Source of the DNA: Aurantiochytrium sp. KH105
Taxonomy: Eukaryota > Sar > Bigyra > Thraustochytrida > Thraustochytriidae
Length of the DNA stretch: 64,000 nucleotides
Reading direction: 5' to 3'
Assembly: GCA_003116975.1 (NCBI GenBank)
Contig: BGKB01000073.1
Location: forward strand, 124,001 to 188,000
The notes below the pieces were generated by a model. That model was not told the DNA's origin. It saw nothing but the letters and a program-made list of their open reading frames with translations, and made no database searches. The position numbers were made by a program, and so were the translations under genes. Shown here piece after piece: positions 19,609-29,937 of this stretch (positions are counted from its first letter, which is position 1; every line of letters starts with the position of its first letter).

Positions 19609-22071
19609 ATGGACAAGACGCGCAGACGAGGCCGGCCCGCACGGCTGGCGAGCGCCATGAGGACCGCGAGCGTGCTGCTGGTGGCGGCGGTGCACGTGGC
19701 CATGAGCGATGTGCAGGTCGCGGCTTCTTCGGCGTCTGCTGCTGCTGCTGCTTCAGCGGCTGCAGTGAGCTTGGTGCACCGCGGGGACGACGGAGCAGGC
19801 GTCGCGGTCTGCCAGGGCTCGCTCGTGGCGGAGAATTGGGTGTTGACGGCCGCGCAATGCGTGGTAGGCAACGCCGAGTCGCTCGAGGCGCACCTCGCCA
19901 CCGAGGACGATGGGAACCACGCAGTTGTAGTTCGTCGCGTTTCCAAAACACATGTGCACCCCGAGTACAACGCGAATGGAGGCGATGATAAGGCGCATGA
20001 CATTGCGCTCGTCGAGCTCCAGTCGGCCATGCAAACCGCTCACGGAGCGACCTCTGTTCAAATCAACCTCTTTGACATGGAAATTGAGTCAGCGAACACG
20101 GCCCTATTCCAGGCCACTTCCTTCAATGCCACGAGCCAGACCCTTGTGAAAAGCGGGTGCTCAGAGGACGCACGTGTATTATGCACAGAGGGCGGCGATA
20201 TGGCGCAGCGTTCCTGTGCGGAGATCATCGGCAGCCCTCTCGTCCACATTGACGAGTCTGGGCACGCTATCCAGGTCGGCGTTGCACGCTCGTGTCCCTC
20301 ACGCGTCGCTGTAAACCCTTCTCCAAACCCTTACGCATCTCGTGCATTCGAATTTACGCGGGTGAGATTGTATTCGAACTGGATTGCGGCAGTCTCTGGC
20401 AAAGACATTCTCGGGTCGATGGAAGAGGTTCGTGAACTTCTTCGCAAGCGAGAAGGCCTCGAGGCGGGTCAGGCATTATCGAAGCGCCTTCGGGTCCTGT
20501 CCGCAGCACAGAGCGACGATGAAACCCCAACACCTTACCCCACTGTGGCGGTGCCCACACCACCGACACCAGAACCGACGTCAAAACCAACGCCAGAACC
20601 GACGCCTGCGCCCACGCCTGTCCCCACGCCGAAACCAACGTCTGAGCCTACGATGTCACCAACGGTCTTGAAATCAACGCCTGCGCCCACGTTCTACTCC
20701 ACCCTCAACAATCCTTTCGACTGCTACATTTACAAGGGGAACCCAGGATACGAGACGGATCTTCAGGGCTGCGAGCTTCCCTTCCAGTATAAAGGTTGGC
20801 AAGATCAGGTCCTTGATTTCGATTATCCTCCTACGATTCTCGAGGCACGGCCCTTTGGCGTTGACCAGCTCGCCGGCATCAGCGCCAACGATCCAGACAT
20901 GCGTTGGTGCCCAACCGTTGGTGTGACGACCTACAACGTCAATCGCAGTAACAAAAAGAAAAGGTGGGGCGTGGTCTACTGCTCCAAGCCTCAGTATTTG
21001 CCCACCGCAAGTCCAACCAAGTTCCCCACAGCATCACCGACCCCTTTCCCTACAAATCCGCCGACGCCCAAGCCAACGCCGAAACCGACGCCCAAGCCTA
21101 CGCCTAAGCCGACGAAGGCGCCGACGCCCAAGCCAACGGCACATCCAACCAATGCGCCCACGATGCAGCCCACCATGCAGCCGACGCAACGCCCGACGAC
21201 GCTCGAATTCTATCAGAATGACCTGATTTGTATGACATATGGAGAAGACGTCGTGGCGTGCAGCGACGATGACTGGCACGAGCAAATGTGCACATGGCGG
21301 GAGAATATGTGTCGGGCTCAATACATTGATGTTGAGACGCCCTCACCGACGTCAGCGCCAAGTGAAGTGCCCCAGGTTTCGTCGGGCAATTCAGAAGGCG
21401 ATGGTTCCAGCAGTGACGGGCCAGATATGTCTCTGATCATTATTATTGCTGGGGCCTTGGGTGGCGTGACTCTAATCGTCTTGACTGTTTCACTCTATAT
21501 GGTGCGGCGTCGATCACAGCGCAAGAAGGCAAACCCGGATACAGCCATGACGGCCTACTCGGGCGACGCAGGTTATCCCTCGGGCGGGCCAAATGGCTAT
21601 CCTCCGCAATCCCACTCACCGGCATCGTCTCCGTCTCCCGCAGCGCGAATGGGCAACGTCCCATCGTATCTTCAAGACTGGGGCACGCGAGCATCTACGA
21701 GAATGGGCAATCTCAAGGGTTACTTTAGCAGCGCGGCCTCAACGCCGAGCGAGGTTGGCTCATTCCAAGGCTCGACACCGCACACAGCCAAGGTCGACGA
21801 TGCACCCGTTCCGCCGCCGCCTACCTTTCGACGATTTAATACGTTTGACAGCTTTGATTCCGACATGGCGCCTCCGCCACCGCCACCTTTGGGAGCGGGT
21901 CCGCCTGTCATGGGTGCAGGGCGCGGACTTCCACCCCGAGGCACTCCCGGAAGCGGAATCAACGCTGCCCCGCCTCCGCCGCTTCCTTCGCGACCTGGAG
22001 GTCGTCCCCCGCCCGGCTTGGGTTTTGTCAACAAGCTTTCGGCGCGATTTCCTCGCTTCCAGCAGCAATAA
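19609..22071 (+). CDS. Type I membrane protein with trypsin-like pseudoprotease ectodomain and polyproline cytoplasmic tail
   Basis: 820 aa. A hydrophobic signal follows the second Met (17). Residues 52-265 look like an S1 (trypsin) fold: GSLVAENWVLTAAQC, DIALVEL and a C-terminal NWIAAV helix. The triad is broken: His is Gln83, the Ser motif GDSGGP reads EIIGSP (Ile207 in the Ser place), and only Asp131 remains, so it should be catalytically dead. Two Thr-Pro-rich stalks (about 311-366 and 466-535) flank a Cys-containing segment and are probably O-glycosylated. One membrane helix (608-632) ends in basic RRRSQRKK. The cytosolic tail has PPPPTF, PPPPPP and PPPPLPSRP runs, as in ligands of SH3, EVH1 or profilin. 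AATAAA overlaps the stop codon. Probable cell-surface binding or adhesion protein linked to actin; role inferred. Confidence 0.75.
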   Translation: MDKTRRRGRPARLASAMRTASVLLVAAVHVAMSDVQVAASSASAAAAASAAAVSLVHRGDDGAGVAVCQGSLVAENWVLTAAQCVVGNAESLEAHLATEDDGNHAVVVRRVSKTHVHPEYNANGGDDKAHDIALVELQSAMQTAHGATSVQINLFDMEIESANTALFQATSFNATSQTLVKSGCSEDARVLCTEGGDMAQRSCAEIIGSPLVHIDESGHAIQVGVARSCPSRVAVNPSPNPYASRAFEFTRVRLYSNWIAAVSGKDILGSMEEVRELLRKREGLEAGQALSKRLRVLSAAQSDDETPTPYPTVAVPTPPTPEPTSKPTPEPTPAPTPVPTPKPTSEPTMSPTVLKSTPAPTFYSTLNNPFDCYIYKGNPGYETDLQGCELPFQYKGWQDQVLDFDYPPTILEARPFGVDQLAGISANDPDMRWCPTVGVTTYNVNRSNKKKRWGVVYCSKPQYLPTASPTKFPTASPTPFPTNPPTPKPTPKPTPKPTPKPTKAPTPKPTAHPTNAPTMQPTMQPTQRPTTLEFYQNDLICMTYGEDVVACSDDDWHEQMCTWRENMCRAQYIDVETPSPTSAPSEVPQVSSGNSEGDGSSSDGPDMSLIIIIAGALGGVTLIVLTVSLYMVRRRSQRKKANPDTAMTAYSGDAGYPSGGPNGYPPQSHSPASSPSPAARMGNVPSYLQDWGTRASTRMGNLKGYFSSAASTPSEVGSFQGSTPHTAKVDDAPVPPPPTFRRFNTFDSFDSDMAPPPPPPLGAGPPVMGAGRGLPPRGTPGSGINAAPPPPLPSRPGGRPPPGLGFVNKLSARFPRFQQQ

Positions 22072-22771
22072 ATGCAAGGCAGATGCGGACAAGGGCGTTG
22101 ACGACTTTCCACTGTGTTTTTTTCGTGTTTTCTTTTCATTTGCCGTGACGAACCACCCGCATCTTGTCTGGACTCGAAGTTGCATGTTGCTTGCTGATTT
22201 GCAAGTCAATGTGTTTGCGTGTCATTTCGGGTACAGCGTTTATACCATTTCGAAAACGATCTTTTTTTTTTCTACCTTCACTGCAGCAACTATCGTATGG
22301 CGCCGTGGCGCCGTATTTCCTCTTGTGGCGTCCGCAGCAAGAAACGAAGCAAAGGAAGCACTTTATAGAAGTCCGCTATCGAGGACGCTTCTTAAATATG
22401 ATGCCACTATGGGTTGGTGGTGTTTTCTCTGCAAGCGTCAGTTTGCAGAACACTCGAACCTTTTGATCTTCTCTCGACCCAGATGCGCCACACTCGTCCC
22501 CTTTCTCGTTTTTGAAGATAATGATGGAGGGAGCGAACAAACAAACAAACAAGCAAGCATATATTTTCTATATCAATATCAATCTGAGGCATCAAATGGT
22601 GGCACCACAGGGGGAGAACTCTCCTCAAACGTCAGGTATTTTTAATCAGCTATCCTGGCTTAACACGTCGCACTGCCCTTGATACAACGCCAATTTCTAA
22701 AAATGAAGCTACCGATTCCATCGACGGGCTACGTCGCATTATGGAACAGATCTTCTCACTTTTCTCTTTGT
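22072..22771. other. Convergent 3' spacer
   Basis: 700 bp between the pseudoprotease and patatin genes. It carries a poly-T run near 22262 and an ACAA microsatellite at 22535-22559. No gene recognised. Confidence 0.45.
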
Positions 22772-24280
22772 CTAGATGAGCGACGCACGAGAAAGCAATC
22801 GGTACGAGTACGAGTGCTGCTCAATCTTCCTGTTGGCTGCCTTGGCGTCCTCTTCTTTAATAATTCTTGACCCAACAAGGGGCACATGCGCGAGCAAGGC
22901 CGCAGGGTTTGCGGCAGCGCTCACGTACGAAGTCGCGGACTCCCAACTCTCGGCAGCCGAACCGAGCATGTCCTCGTGGACCCATCGACGCAAGGAGAGC
23001 CAGCCGCCCTTTGACGGCTTGCTTGCTCGTCGCTTCGACTCTACATGGGCAACAGCCGCGTTGGCAGCGGAGACGGCAGCGCGTGACCAGAGCTCCGTAT
23101 ACACAATACCAAGCGCGAGCGGCTTAACGCAGGTCGAGGCTGCAGCCATGATGACCGAGTCGCCGACGCGCGAGACGGACTCGCGTGGCCACGACATGGG
23201 CTCACCCGCTTTGGCAGCATCTTGCAGAAGAACGCGCTGTACACGCGCACTTTCTGTGGACACCAAAGACGCGCTTGTGTCGGCGCTGTCAAAGCTTGAC
23301 CAGCTTCCGGAGCGATCGCGAGCGAGCATGCCGTGGTGGCGCTGCTGCTGTTCTCCGAGCTCAATGATTTCCAGGACATCCCCATGTCCTTGCTGTCCGG
23401 GTCGCGGCACGTCAAAAGAACTACGCGAGGAGACCTTGGCGCGACGCTGCATGGGCTTTATGCGCCACTCCTTTCTCGAAAAGGACTGCTGCCGTTGCAG
23501 GTACTGGACCATGTCTCGCGGGTCGCTGGCGAGCTTGGCATGGCCGTGTTGGTGGAGCCAGGCCATGCCATCATGAGCGCCAAGCCAGAAGAGCTCGATG
23601 AAATCCTGCATGGATGGCGGAAAGACGCCCCAGTGCAATGGAATGAATCGCGAAGGCTTGATGTCAGCGTCCATAAAGTACAACGGGCACACAGTGATTG
23701 TGTCGTCCCCAAGAGTGGGCACGATGGCAGTAAGGCCGCCGTCAAAGACCCAGGCGCCGTTGAGATTTGGGTCTCGGCACTCCATCTGAAAGGGCATTCC
23801 GGCAAAAGGCGACATGGTGCAGCTGGCCATGATGCACTTGAGATAATGGTCGGCACTGTCGAATTGATTCACAACAACACCCCGGACGGCCGGGAGCAGG
23901 CTAATCTGCACGTTGAGACGGCCGGAGCGAAGGGCTTCGTGTGTGTGCGTGGACTCGTCCATGCACCTCCGGACGCACTCCTTTGCGTACTCTCGCATTT
24001 TGAACATGTTCCGCGCGGGGTTCTTGTGGTAGTCTGCGAGGCACCTGACCATAAAGTCTGAGATGAGCTTGGCGTCAACTCCGAGGGCCATCGTCGCCGA
24101 CACGGCGGACCCTCCGGAGGCCCCCACATAGCGAGTCTTGGCCCACTCGTCAAAGCCGACCCTCTGCAGCGAGTACGCCACGCCCAGCTGCCACTGCATG
24201 AGCCACCCGCTCGCGGAGAACGAGAACGCGTCCACGTCCGGCGCCTCTCTCCTCTCCGCCATCTCCGTCGCGGCCACCAT
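22772..24280 (-). CDS. Patatin-like phospholipase/lipase
   Basis: 502 aa from the ATG at 24280; the frame extends only to a TTG further up. Patatin enzymes hydrolyse acyl esters of phospholipids or triacylglycerols with a Ser-Asp dyad. The nucleophile elbow GASGGS (Ser55) and the dyad motif FDGGL near residue 191 are both present, and the first strand FSASGWLMQW replaces the usual glycine-rich oxyanion loop, keeping only one Gly. After the catalytic region the protein continues with a polar, Ser-rich stretch and Ala-rich helical segments without a clear domain. No signal peptide. It probably acts on lipid droplets or membranes. The unusual oxyanion loop may alter activity. Confidence 0.82.
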   Translation of the reverse strand: MVAATEMAERREAPDVDAFSFSASGWLMQWQLGVAYSLQRVGFDEWAKTRYVGASGGSAVSATMALGVDAKLISDFMVRCLADYHKNPARNMFKMREYAKECVRRCMDESTHTHEALRSGRLNVQISLLPAVRGVVVNQFDSADHYLKCIMASCTMSPFAGMPFQMECRDPNLNGAWVFDGGLTAIVPTLGDDTITVCPLYFMDADIKPSRFIPLHWGVFPPSMQDFIELFWLGAHDGMAWLHQHGHAKLASDPRDMVQYLQRQQSFSRKEWRIKPMQRRAKVSSRSSFDVPRPGQQGHGDVLEIIELGEQQQRHHGMLARDRSGSWSSFDSADTSASLVSTESARVQRVLLQDAAKAGEPMSWPRESVSRVGDSVIMAAASTCVKPLALGIVYTELWSRAAVSAANAAVAHVESKRRASKPSKGGWLSLRRWVHEDMLGSAAESWESATSYVSAAANPAALLAHVPLVGSRIIKEEDAKAANRKIEQHSYSYRLLSRASLI

Positions 24281-24660
24281 CGCGGACCTCGCGCTGCTTG
24301 TTTCTTCGTCTGCCCCCAAACCTAGCACCAACTCGAAGAAGGAGAAACTTCGAGACAGACTTCAAGCCTGCCCGCAGAAGTCGCAGACCTCGACCACGAC
24401 GCGCGCGGCAGCTGCCCCTGCAGGCAGCGGCAGCGGCACGGGCGGCTCCGGGTCCTCGGTCCTGCCGCTGCTCCCGGTCGACGGCGGCGCAGGCGAAAGG
24501 GTTTTGCCCGCCCTCGGCGCCCTCGTACCGGTCTCGCCGGTATGACGATATGGCGCGCGTGAACGATTGAATGAATGAAACCCCAGAACTCGCGCTCCCA
24601 GCCCGCCCGCGACGGGCCGCGCGGCGCGGCCGCCCGGCAGGCGCGCGCGCCGCTGCAGCA

Positions 24661-24704
24661 GCAGGCAGGCGGCAGGCAGGCGGCAGGCAGGCGGCAGGCA
24701 GGCG
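24661..24704. repeat. 11-bp tandem repeat GCAGGCAGGCG, four copies
   Basis: Four contiguous identical 11-bp units, then a decaying GGCGGGC tail, in the upstream region of the patatin gene. Confidence 0.9.
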
Positions 24705-24800
24705 GGCGGGCAGCCGCGCGGGCAGGAGGGCAGGAGGGCGGGCGCGGGCGTGTCGCCGCCGCGCGCGCGAGTTTCACGCGCCGGACCACGCGCGCGACGG

Positions 24801-24808
24801 TGACGTCA
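24801..24808. promoter_or_regulatory. CRE-like palindrome TGACGTCA
   Basis: Perfect 8-bp palindrome that bZIP (CREB/ATF) factors bind in many eukaryotes. It lies about 520 bp upstream of the patatin start codon. Use in this organism is not shown. Confidence 0.3.
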
Positions 24809-25147
24809 TGCGCAGACGGAGCTCGCTCCCGCCGAAAAGGGGTTGCGCACACACCTCCGCGCTCTCTTTGTTTCGTGCTCCGAGAGAGACGCGTGCTGAC
24901 GTGCCTGGCTGATTGTGGATGACCGACCGACCCTCCAGCCGTAAGCATGCGATGTGCTGCTGTGCTGTGCTGCAGCTGCAGCTGCAGCTGCTGCTTGCGG
25001 TGCACATGGGAGAGAAGGAGCTCGCCGCGTCAGCAGCAGTGCACCGTGCACAAGGGCAGGCATGCACACGGCCGGCAGCGGCTGCGGCTGCCGAAGGGGC
25101 AGTCTGAGCAGAGACGTGGTGTTATACGTTTACATGAAATGAAATCA

Positions 25148-28100
25148 TCAGGCCGGAGGCTGCAGGAACCTGCGGTCGAGAGCGCGCAGCGAGGGAGAAA
25201 AGAACTCGAGCCCCTGCTCGATGTGGACCTCGAGCAGCGCGTCCGGCCCGCGAAGGAGCGGATCCAAGAGGATGTTCAGATGCACAAGGTCCAGAATCGG
25301 ATAAAATGCCGCAAAGAGCGCCTTGCGCGAAGTGCCCGGGTAATCGAGCACGTGCACGACGAGAGCTCGGGCGAGCGAGCGCTTAAAGTAGTCGTCCACG
25401 CAACCTTCCAGCGACATCCACGGGTGGTGGACTGCAGCAGCGTTGCCGTGGCCGAACATCCACAGACCCATGTGGGAGCGATGAACGAAGCGGTCTTGAT
25501 GGAACGCGGGCACGCGCACAACCTCTCCACGTCGCAGCAGGGCCGGCAGGTCTTGCGCAAAGCTCCCCACCTGATCATTGGTGACGCCATCCTCACCTGC
25601 CTGCGCAATCATTTGCAACAGCGTCTTTTGCTCCGTCGGCCTCTCGTTGGCCGCCTCGTCCCTCGCAAGGCCGAGAGGCTGGTCCTTGCCTTCGCCTTGA
25701 TCTTGGCCGTTGCTTGGCGGATTTCGCCGATGCTCAAGCGCCACCGCAAACGCCTCCTCCGTATTGCGGAGCTCAGACACGGGGACACGAGGCGCACGTC
25801 GGCTCCGTTCCGATTCAACAAGTGGAGGGAGCTCAGTGCTTGCTGTTCCAGCGTCCTTGTAGTCCAACGCAAGTTGTGCCTCGCCCAACGCCAGCATTGG
25901 CAGAATCCGCATCAAATCGACACCTTTGACGTCGCCGTCTAAAATTTCGCGCGTTGATTTTCCCGCTGCAACCTCGGCTCGTGGGGACCGCTCGAACTCG
26001 AACGCCGATGGTTGAATGCGCCGCGGACGCTGCATATCGGCGCCCACGCGTTTCAGCAATTTCCGAAAGGCTTCTCGATTGATGGCGCTGGCAAAGTACT
26101 GCGGCCACTTTGGCGTCGGATTTGCAGGGAGGCCATGCAAAAACCCACAAGCCATAAACTCCTCTAATACAGTTGTCAAAAGGTCCCGCGATACATTTTG
26201 CAGCGGCGCGCAGAGTGCTTCAAAAGGTGCAGCGGATGCCCGCGTATGGTCCTGCCGCGCCAGCTGCACAAGGTGTAAAACAACAAGGTTGCGTAGGGCC
26301 CAAACTCGACCGTGTTGGTCGTTGGACGGAATATTGGCGCTCGCAATCTTGTACACATCGACTCTCTCTGGCGTGCCTTCGAGTGCAGCCCTCAACTTTT
26401 TCTGCGCCAATGCCGTCGAGGTTGCAGAAGGCTCTTCCTTGAGCACGGTGCGTGTGACGTCGCCCATGTCGAGACTCGAAATGTACGCCTCGAACGCCGT
26501 CCTGGTCAAATCCGGTGGCCATGGCTCAACGCGCTCGCGCCGACGCTTATGAGCGGCTCCAACAGGGCCTTCCAAAAGACTCGCGCTTCCAATGGGTCGC
26601 AAGGCAACGCTGTTTGCGCCGGCTCGGGACTTCTTGCGCCCTCCCTTGCGCTGACCCATGGCCCTCTTGCGCTTGCCTGAAGCCTTGGTCGACTTCGAGC
26701 TCGCGCCAGGCGGCCTATACACGGCCATACTAGCAAAAAGTGCCCAATTGACGGCGTGCCACATTTCATCCTCACTCGTCGTTTTCGCAGCGTGACGGCG
26801 CAAGGACCACCAGTACGCATCAACATCGGAGTTGCTCTGGAAATCGTACTCATTCTTCTTGAGCGCACCAGACATGCTTAGACTCCATGTGCTGCTCTGA
26901 TCCTCGCGCCCAGCTTCTTCTTTGCGCACGAGAGAAAGTTCGCGCAGCACGCGCAGAGCGCCTGCCGGCCAGCATTCAAGCAGTTCCGGGCGACCTGCTT
27001 CCTTGATCGTGACGCCGCGGAGCGCGGCTTCCACAGCTTTTTCGCACGTTTCCGCGGTCCAAGTCGGGCCGTGACCCGCACTTGCAATCGGCCGCTTTAC
27101 GATGCGGAGATAGAGCACCACGGGCATGGCTTCGAAAGCTGCGCGCATGTCAATTGGGGCCTCCACTGGGGCTTTGGCGCCGTACTTGTTACGACAGTAC
27201 TTGAGCAATTCACCATGAAGGAGACGGGCACGAACCATGAGCCGCACGTCGAAAAAGTAGTTGAGGACCCGTGTGGCATCCCCGTGCTCGAGTTTTGAGG
27301 CTTGCAAAAGCCCCATGAGCAAGTCTTTATCAAAATCTCCGCCTTCTGGGAAATTTGTAATATTCAGTACCGCAAGCGGAACGTCCTCGGTCTTAAATCT
27401 GGAAAAGTTTCCGGACCTAAGCCTTGTCTGCGCAGCCAGTACGCGCGGGTCCAAGGCACCAGGTCCCCTAGGCCTGTTCATGACCTTGTTCCTCGACTGC
27501 GTCTTCCTCCTCCTTCTCTTGCTGCTGCCGCTGCCAAGCATCGTCGTGGGGGTTCGCTCTTCGAGCGCCTTTTGGGCAGCAGCATCAAGCCTCGCAAAGA
27601 CGTCCTCGCCCGTCTCTCCGATGCCCATCTCGCGCACATATCGAGCGAGGTACGAGAGATTTGGAATACGGACGACTTGCGCAGCGGCCGCTGGCGCGTG
27701 TCGCGGCACATACTTGGCTCGATCCTGTGCGGCATCTTGCAGGACTTCTGGCCGAGGCACACGATCTGCGCGATATACAATCTCGACAACGCGAATAGTC
27801 TTGTCCTTGCGCACCTCTTGCCATTTTCCAGACTCGGTTTTCGCGCCGCTCCCTTGACGCGCAGGAGAAGCCACGGGCCTCGAACCTGCTGTCTTCTCCT
27901 CTGTTGCTGTTGGCTCCTCCGCCGGCGGCAGCGGTGGTGATGATGGAGGAGATGATGTTGTCGACAGGTCTTTGCCGTACAAATGCTGCAACTGCGAGAT
28001 ATCGCCATCGGTGCGCCATTCCAAAGTACAAAGCTCGGGCGTGGCCTCGGGCCCAGGAGCGCCCTTGCATCGCCCAACCAAGCGACGCACCGATTCAATG

Positions 28101-29812
28101 TCGCAGACGCCATCAAACATACCGTCCTCTTGCTCGTGAATCTCGTACATGAGGCGACGCATCGAAACGGCGCCCATGGCATTAATCGCATTAAAAATCA
28201 CACGCATGCGAAAGGCCTGCCGATCAGTCCGCTGAATGGATTCAACATCCCGTAAGTAGCCTGCTGCCTTGAGCTTTTCGACGCGCGAATCTCGCTCCCG
28301 CGCGAGAAGGGATTTGCCGTACTTTTCCAGCTCGCTTTCGCCGGCCGAGATGAGCGCCACGGCGTTGTATTTGCCGAGCGCTCTGGACTGTGCCATCTTC
28401 AGAGGAAGCGACCGCGGTTTCTTTTTGCTTGGCCCATTCTTTTTGCTTGGCCTATTCTTTTTGCTTGGCCCACCAACGACTCGGTGAAGTGATCTTGCCA
28501 AGCTGCGAAACTCCATGCCCATAAGGTCTACCATCTCGGTGATGGAGATTCCGGATTCGCCTGCAGCCACCGCAGACTCAAATATTTGCTGCGTCACGGA
28601 CACACCATGCACGGCGCCAGCCTGCGACATGCCGAGTGTACGCTGTGCAATGCGCGTACCTTCGTCCTTTTCTTCTTCCTGACTAGGTTCACCATCGTCA
28701 TCATCCTTGGACGACGATGACGAGGAAGAAGAAGGCACGGGGCCCGCGCCGACGCCACCACCAGGCGCTTTGGCAATCAAGGGCGTTTTATGCAGAACGA
28801 GGATGCGACGCACCCCTGTGACCGCCTTGTTGCGCTTCGCCCGTCGTGCAACGCGCGCAAAAAAGTCTTGGTGCGTCGTCCGGTCCTGCGAGCTCATGAG
28901 CCGAATCGAAGCAAACCGGGTTTCCACGTACGATCGACCGGCCTTCCATTCTTGCTCAAGAAACGTCCAGAGTGTGCGCGACTTGATGCCAAGCAAGAAG
29001 ATGACGTCACCGTAAGCAAGGTGACCGACTTTAAGATCACTGCACGCCGCTGCAAGAAGACGAATGACACGACGTGCGAGGCCACGCAGCTTTTCGGATG
29101 CCTTGATCGCGGAGCTCTCCTCCTTGAAGTCTGAGAGGTAAGCTTTGCTCGTGAAACGAGCGTGACGCAAACGATTGCGTGATCCGCCGTCGTTACGCTC
29201 AACCGTCTTTTCCACGAGCATGAGCTCCTCGAGGCCGTCAAACATGTAGTGCATGCGATTCCCCTTGGCTTTGTTCCCCTCTGCTGGCGCGCCGTCTTGG
29301 CTCGCTGCTGCTGCCGCGACTGCGGCAGTCGACATCTTCTTGGTCACCTCGCTCGTAGGCATGCCTTTGCCCAAGGTCGACGCGAGGGCCTCGAGCATTT
29401 GCAGGCCACCTGCGCCCGGAACGTCGGGAAATGGGATACGAAGCGCCTGCAGTCGAACACATTCGCTGGCCACCAGCGTGACCCGTTTCGCATCTGCGTC
29501 TTCTGGCAAGGGAGATCCGCGCTTAGCTTTGGCCTCAGGCGTGATGTTGAGCGTCTTTTTGGGCACACTCGTCAACGTGCGCCATACGGCGGCCTTGCGC
29601 GTCGCGGCCCAGGGCGCAAGGTCCGCTTTACTGGCCATGAACTGCCAGACCTTGGCGAGCGAGCACCCTCGCGCGCCCTGGAGCGCCACGAAGTCGACCA
29701 CGCATGCCGCCACGCGCGGCAGCGACCCCGCCGCCGCGCGCGCGCGCCCGCGCCCGCGCCCGCGCTCGCCCTCGCCGTCGCCCGCCTCAGGTTTTTCCCG
29801 CGGCGTCTCCAT
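25148..29812 (-). CDS. TFIIIC B-block-binding subunit-like protein (GTF3C1/tau138-like)
   Basis: 1554 aa from the ATG at 29812; the open frame continues upstream across the divergent SMS-like gene, but that part is low-complexity. TFIIIC binds the internal A and B blocks of tRNA genes and recruits TFIIIB. Support: an N-terminal winged-helix-like segment (about 35-90, LQGARGCSLAKVWQFM) as at the start of GTF3C1, further winged-helix-like stretches (GISITEMVDLMG, GAVSMRRLMYEI) and a C-terminal region where an Asp-X-Val-Thr-Asn helix-turn-helix precedes YPGTSRKALFAAFYPIL, comparable with the GTF3C1 C-terminus. Basic KKNRPSKKNGPSKK-type repeats occur mid-protein. Length lies between yeast Tfc3 and human GTF3C1. 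Remote similarity read by eye; family likely, not certain. Confidence 0.65.
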   Translation of the reverse strand: METPREKPEAGDGEGERGRGRGRARAAAGSLPRVAACVVDFVALQGARGCSLAKVWQFMASKADLAPWAATRKAAVWRTLTSVPKKTLNITPEAKAKRGSPLPEDADAKRVTLVASECVRLQALRIPFPDVPGAGGLQMLEALASTLGKGMPTSEVTKKMSTAAVAAAAASQDGAPAEGNKAKGNRMHYMFDGLEELMLVEKTVERNDGGSRNRLRHARFTSKAYLSDFKEESSAIKASEKLRGLARRVIRLLAAACSDLKVGHLAYGDVIFLLGIKSRTLWTFLEQEWKAGRSYVETRFASIRLMSSQDRTTHQDFFARVARRAKRNKAVTGVRRILVLHKTPLIAKAPGGGVGAGPVPSSSSSSSSKDDDDGEPSQEEEKDEGTRIAQRTLGMSQAGAVHGVSVTQQIFESAVAAGESGISITEMVDLMGMEFRSLARSLHRVVGGPSKKNRPSKKNGPSKKKPRSLPLKMAQSRALGKYNAVALISAGESELEKYGKSLLARERDSRVEKLKAAGYLRDVESIQRTDRQAFRMRVIFNAINAMGAVSMRRLMYEIHEQEDGMFDGVCDIESVRRLVGRCKGAPGPEATPELCTLEWRTDGDISQLQHLYGKDLSTTSSPPSSPPLPPAEEPTATEEKTAGSRPVASPARQGSGAKTESGKWQEVRKDKTIRVVEIVYRADRVPRPEVLQDAAQDRAKYVPRHAPAAAAQVVRIPNLSYLARYVREMGIGETGEDVFARLDAAAQKALEERTPTTMLGSGSSKRRRRKTQSRNKVMNRPRGPGALDPRVLAAQTRLRSGNFSRFKTEDVPLAVLNITNFPEGGDFDKDLLMGLLQASKLEHGDATRVLNYFFDVRLMVRARLLHGELLKYCRNKYGAKAPVEAPIDMRAAFEAMPVVLYLRIVKRPIASAGHGPTWTAETCEKAVEAALRGVTIKEAGRPELLECWPAGALRVLRELSLVRKEEAGREDQSSTWSLSMSGALKKNEYDFQSNSDVDAYWWSLRRHAAKTTSEDEMWHAVNWALFASMAVYRPPGASSKSTKASGKRKRAMGQRKGGRKKSRAGANSVALRPIGSASLLEGPVGAAHKRRRERVEPWPPDLTRTAFEAYISSLDMGDVTRTVLKEEPSATSTALAQKKLRAALEGTPERVDVYKIASANIPSNDQHGRVWALRNLVVLHLVQLARQDHTRASAAPFEALCAPLQNVSRDLLTTVLEEFMACGFLHGLPANPTPKWPQYFASAINREAFRKLLKRVGADMQRPRRIQPSAFEFERSPRAEVAAGKSTREILDGDVKGVDLMRILPMLALGEAQLALDYKDAGTASTELPPLVESERSRRAPRVPVSELRNTEEAFAVALEHRRNPPSNGQDQGEGKDQPLGLARDEAANERPTEQKTLLQMIAQAGEDGVTNDQVGSFAQDLPALLRRGEVVRVPAFHQDRFVHRSHMGLWMFGHGNAAAVHHPWMSLEGCVDDYFKRSLARALVVHVLDYPGTSRKALFAAFYPILDLVHLNILLDPLLRGPDALLEVHIEQGLEFFSPSLRALDRRFLQPPA

Positions 29813-29906
29813 CTCGCCTCGCCGCCCTCTCGCGCGCGTCCCCGCGCCGTGGAGCTCCGCGGCGGCTGGCGCCCGTCTGTCCACGCGCGCGCGCCGGAGA
29901 CAGACA

Positions 29907-29937
<31 letters not shown>

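Larger units (their letters stand above)
24281..25147. other. Spacer between two minus-strand genes
   Basis: 870 bp, very GC-rich in the middle, with an 11-bp tandem array (24661-24704), a TGACGTCA palindrome (24801-24808) and a CTGCAG run near 24968-24990. It should contain the promoter of the patatin gene and the 3' UTR of the TFIIIC-like gene. No coding region supported. Confidence 0.45.

Noticed and set aside
18945-20030. 361-codon minus-strand frame
   Set aside because: Ser/Cys/Arg-rich translation with no domain; it overlaps the N-terminus of the pseudoprotease gene on the other strand.
21593-22645. 350-codon plus-strand frame overlapping the end of the pseudoprotease gene
   Set aside because: Out-of-frame reading of the Pro-rich tail continuing into the 3' spacer; no domain signal.
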